In this document: positions 62,469 through 64,000 of the stretch, one piece after another
Position numbering within the stretch: the first letter of the stretch is position 1
Layout: each line of letters opens with the position of its first letter
Made by a program: the position numbers and the translations under genes
Notes under the pieces: generated by a model
The model's database searches: none
The model's input: only the letters and a program-made list of their open reading frames with translations
Told to the model about the DNA's origin: nothing
Assembly (NCBI GenBank): GCA_023433505.1
Contig: JAEZCO010000004.1
Coordinates: 62,001-126,000, forward strand
Length of the DNA: 64,000 nt
Origin: Bacillota bacterium
GTDB taxonomy: Bacteria; Bacillota; Clostridia; Acetivibrionales; DTU013
Reading direction: 5' to 3'

Positions 62469-63521
62469 ATGATTACAATTGATCTTATGCTCACAGAGCT
62501 GCTGGAAAGAGCGAGAAGCGGGAGCGGACTTTCAAAGCAGGAATGCATCCGTCTGTTGGATTTTGATGAGTATTCGCTGGAGGCCTTACTGATCCGAGCA
62601 ACGGCGAAGGACCTTACAAGGGAAAGAATGGGCAACGCGGGAGTTATTCTGGGACAGATCGGAATAGATGTCGCGCCTTGCAGAGGAGGATGCGGTTTCT
62701 GTGTCTTCGGCGAGGGGCATACCCGGTTTCAGCCCTTCCGTATCGGCAATGAAGAAATGGACAAAAAATTACATGAGCTTACCGATTATGGTGACCTGTA
62801 TGGCCTGTATCTGATGACCATGCATGACTATGATAGGGACCTGCTTTTTGGCGCAGTAGAGCGGGCGAAGAAAATCGCGCCGCCTCAGACACAGCTCTGG
62901 GTCAACATCGGGGATACCGATTACAATACCTTCGCAGAGCTGAAAAAGGCGGGGGTGAGAGGCGCGTATCATGTATGCAGGCTGCGGGAAGGGACGGATA
63001 CAAACCTGAATTCCAGGGATCGGATCAAGACAATGGAAAACCTGCTGTCAGCGGGGTTGGAGCTTTACACCTGCTGTGAGCCCATCGGACCGGAGCATAC
63101 TGTCCAGGAACTGGTGGATAATTTTTTTATCGGGATAGAGCTGGGCTGCACACAGCATGCGGTAATGCGGCGCATAGCAGCAAGCGGCACCCCCTTGTCG
63201 GCCTACGGCCAGATCACCGAGCTCAGACTTGCCCAGATATGTGCAGTACTGACACTGGCCCTGGGTAAAGCAGAATCCTTCAAATTCATGTCCATCCATG
63301 AGCCAAACAAGGTGGGACTTCTCTCTGGAGCAAATCTCATCACGGCTGAAAGCGGCGCCAATCCAAGGGATAACAATAAGGATACGAAAGGCAGCCGTGG
63401 TTGGTCCGTGCCAGGATGCAGGAAGCTGCTGTTTGACTCCGGATTCACGGGAATTAGGCAGGGCGATGAAAGTATTTTTCAATTAAACAGGGAGTATTTG
63501 ATGAAAACGGGTTCGATGTGA
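62469..63521 (+). CDS. Radical SAM protein, BioB/HydE-like
   Basis: A 350-residue radical SAM enzyme with CRGGCGFC (C71, C75, C78), flanked by a helical N-terminal region (residues 1-60) resembling the BioB/HydE/ThiH group; C-terminal GANPRDNNKDTKG and PGCRKLLFDSGF. Ribosome site AAAGGAG upstream. Last gene of the cluster. With a nucleoside hydrolase and an importer nearby, one precedent is the bacterial queuine-salvage pair QueK/QueL, but no similarity could be tested here. Confidence 0.85.
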   Translation: MITIDLMLTELLERARSGSGLSKQECIRLLDFDEYSLEALLIRATAKDLTRERMGNAGVILGQIGIDVAPCRGGCGFCVFGEGHTRFQPFRIGNEEMDKKLHELTDYGDLYGLYLMTMHDYDRDLLFGAVERAKKIAPPQTQLWVNIGDTDYNTFAELKKAGVRGAYHVCRLREGTDTNLNSRDRIKTMENLLSAGLELYTCCEPIGPEHTVQELVDNFFIGIELGCTQHAVMRRIAASGTPLSAYGQITELRLAQICAVLTLALGKAESFKFMSIHEPNKVGLLSGANLITAESGANPRDNNKDTKGSRGWSVPGCRKLLFDSGFTGIRQGDESIFQLNREYLMKTGSM

Positions 63522-63601
63522 CAGGTGGATTTGAAGATGATGTGAAAGCTTAAGGCTGGTAGGACTTGTCAAGGGCAACGGGCGATAGGGGGTGTTTTTC
63601 A

Positions 63602-63772
63602 ATGGCTGACTCAATAAATAGCCCGAAGTGTAATCTAAATGAAAGCCTAACCGAAAAGGAAAAAAAGCTGATTCTGCTACTTCGTGAAATTGATTACGGA
63701 GACGTTAAGATTTTTGTGCAGGATAAGCAGCCTGTACGGGTTGAAGAAGTTACCAGGTCAATCAAAATCTAG
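63602..63772 (+). CDS. DUF2292 (YezD-like) small protein
   Basis: A 56-residue protein; the C-terminal half LILLLREIDYGDVKIFVQDKQPVRVEEV is the DUF2292 pattern seen in small proteins of sulfur-metabolism and riboswitch loci in Firmicutes. The ATG at 63602 is chosen; the longer frame from 63566 begins with low-quality sequence. Followed by a terminator and by the next riboswitch. Confidence 0.65.
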   Translation: MADSINSPKCNLNESLTEKEKKLILLLREIDYGDVKIFVQDKQPVRVEEVTRSIKI

Positions 63773-63892
63773 ATTTTAGTAAATTAATATGCCTTTTTGT
63801 TGCGCATATTGATGCTTAAGCTGTGATGTAAGCAGAATATGTGAAAGCAGATATCATACGATAACTGCACAATGCTGATCGAAAAACGGAAG

Positions 63893-63922
63893 CATTACCT
63901 CTGGCAGGGGGTAATGTTTTTT
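63893..63922 (+). terminator. Terminator after the DUF2292 gene
   Basis: CATTACC (63893-63899) pairs with GGTAATG (63910-63916), loop of 10, then TTTTTTG. Confidence 0.85.
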
Positions 63923-63944
63923 GTTTTAATCCCTCCATATGCAA

Positions 63945-64000
63945 TTCTGCTAAGGCGTCCGGCGAAAGCCGGCGGAAAGGGAAAAGGGTGAAATTCCCGG
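63945..64000 (+). promoter_or_regulatory. Cobalamin riboswitch 4, 5' part (cut by the window end)
   Basis: AAGGCGTCCGGCGAAAGCC ... GGAAAGGGAAAAGGG TGAAATTCCCGG matches the 5' core (GAAAAGGGAA, GGGTGAAA) of cobalamin riboswitches. The rest lies beyond the window. The GGGTGAAATTCCCG string also occurs in FMN riboswitches, but the AAAGGGAA just before it favours cobalamin. Confidence 0.75.

Noticed and set aside
63945..64000. FMN riboswitch at the window end
   Set aside because: GGGTGAAATTCCCG occurs in FMN aptamers too, but the preceding AAAGGGAA and the presence of three cobalamin riboswitches nearby favour cobalamin.
1..64000. CRISPR array, tRNA, rRNA, prophage or intact insertion sequence
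   Set aside because: I saw no evenly spaced direct repeats, no cloverleaf-like sequence and no phage structural or transposase genes.

Overview
The window looks like a chromosome segment of an anaerobic, spore-forming, sugar-degrading member of the Clostridia. The evidence is a SpoVB-type flippase, a Spo0E-like protein, an alr/ndoAI/ndoA neighbourhood, a CtsR-type heat-shock operator, many TTG/GTG starts with strong AGGAGG sites, oxygen-sensitive radical SAM and 4Fe-4S proteins, and several cobalamin riboswitches. No rRNA, tRNA, CRISPR array or intact transposase gene was seen.

Layout. 0-8.3 kb: a YesM/YesN-type two-component system diverges from a URO-D superfamily gene followed by a ribose-type ABC importer. 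8.3-16.2 kb: a PadR regulator with a frameshifted SEDS (FtsW/RodA-like) gene, spoVB, an hsp20 gene with two CtsR sites, a LacI regulator with ribokinase, and a Phd/PIN toxin-antitoxin pair. 16.2-24.6 kb: a MocR regulator, surface-polysaccharide genes (GT4, DUF4330, O-antigen ligase), a coiled-coil protein, nnr and alr. 24.6-30.4 kb: an SGNH/MBOAT acetylation pair lying between alr and the ndoAI-ndoA toxin-antitoxin genes, then an FAD oxidoreductase. 30.6-34.2 kb: a second URO-D gene diverging from an AraC regulator, and an Fe-S aldo/keto reductase. 34.4-49.3 kb: a carbohydrate region, G+C-rich in its middle, with an esterase-like hydrolase, a third URO-D-like gene, a membrane AraC sensor, an LplB/YtcP/LipO-type importer, a GH38 alpha-mannosidase, a fourth URO-D gene and a GH106-like enzyme. 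49.4-52.4 kb: two radical SAM genes and an XRE regulator with its probable target. 52.3-54.2 kb: three cobalamin riboswitches, the first ahead of cobO, with unusual structured DNA between the second and third. 54.3-63.5 kb: a cluster behind the third riboswitch with a URO-D/thioredoxin fusion, a small thioredoxin-like protein, a CobW-type GTPase, a nucleoside hydrolase, a YnjBCD-like importer and a BioB-like radical SAM enzyme. A DUF2292 gene and the start of a fourth riboswitch close the window.

Three things stand out. First, five URO-D superfamily paralogues occur in 64 kb, none looking like HemE; four are next to sugar importers, glycosidases or a sugar-type regulator and one is cobalamin-gated. 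Second, the 54-63 kb cluster pairs nucleoside cleavage, ABC uptake, radical SAM chemistry, a metal-chaperone-type GTPase and a redox-active methyltransferase-like fusion, and may be an undescribed salvage or demethylation pathway. Third, a conserved three-way-junction element occurs three times with different but complementary stems, and a second hairpin repeat occurs three times in the leaders of unrelated genes; neither matches an RNA class I recognise.
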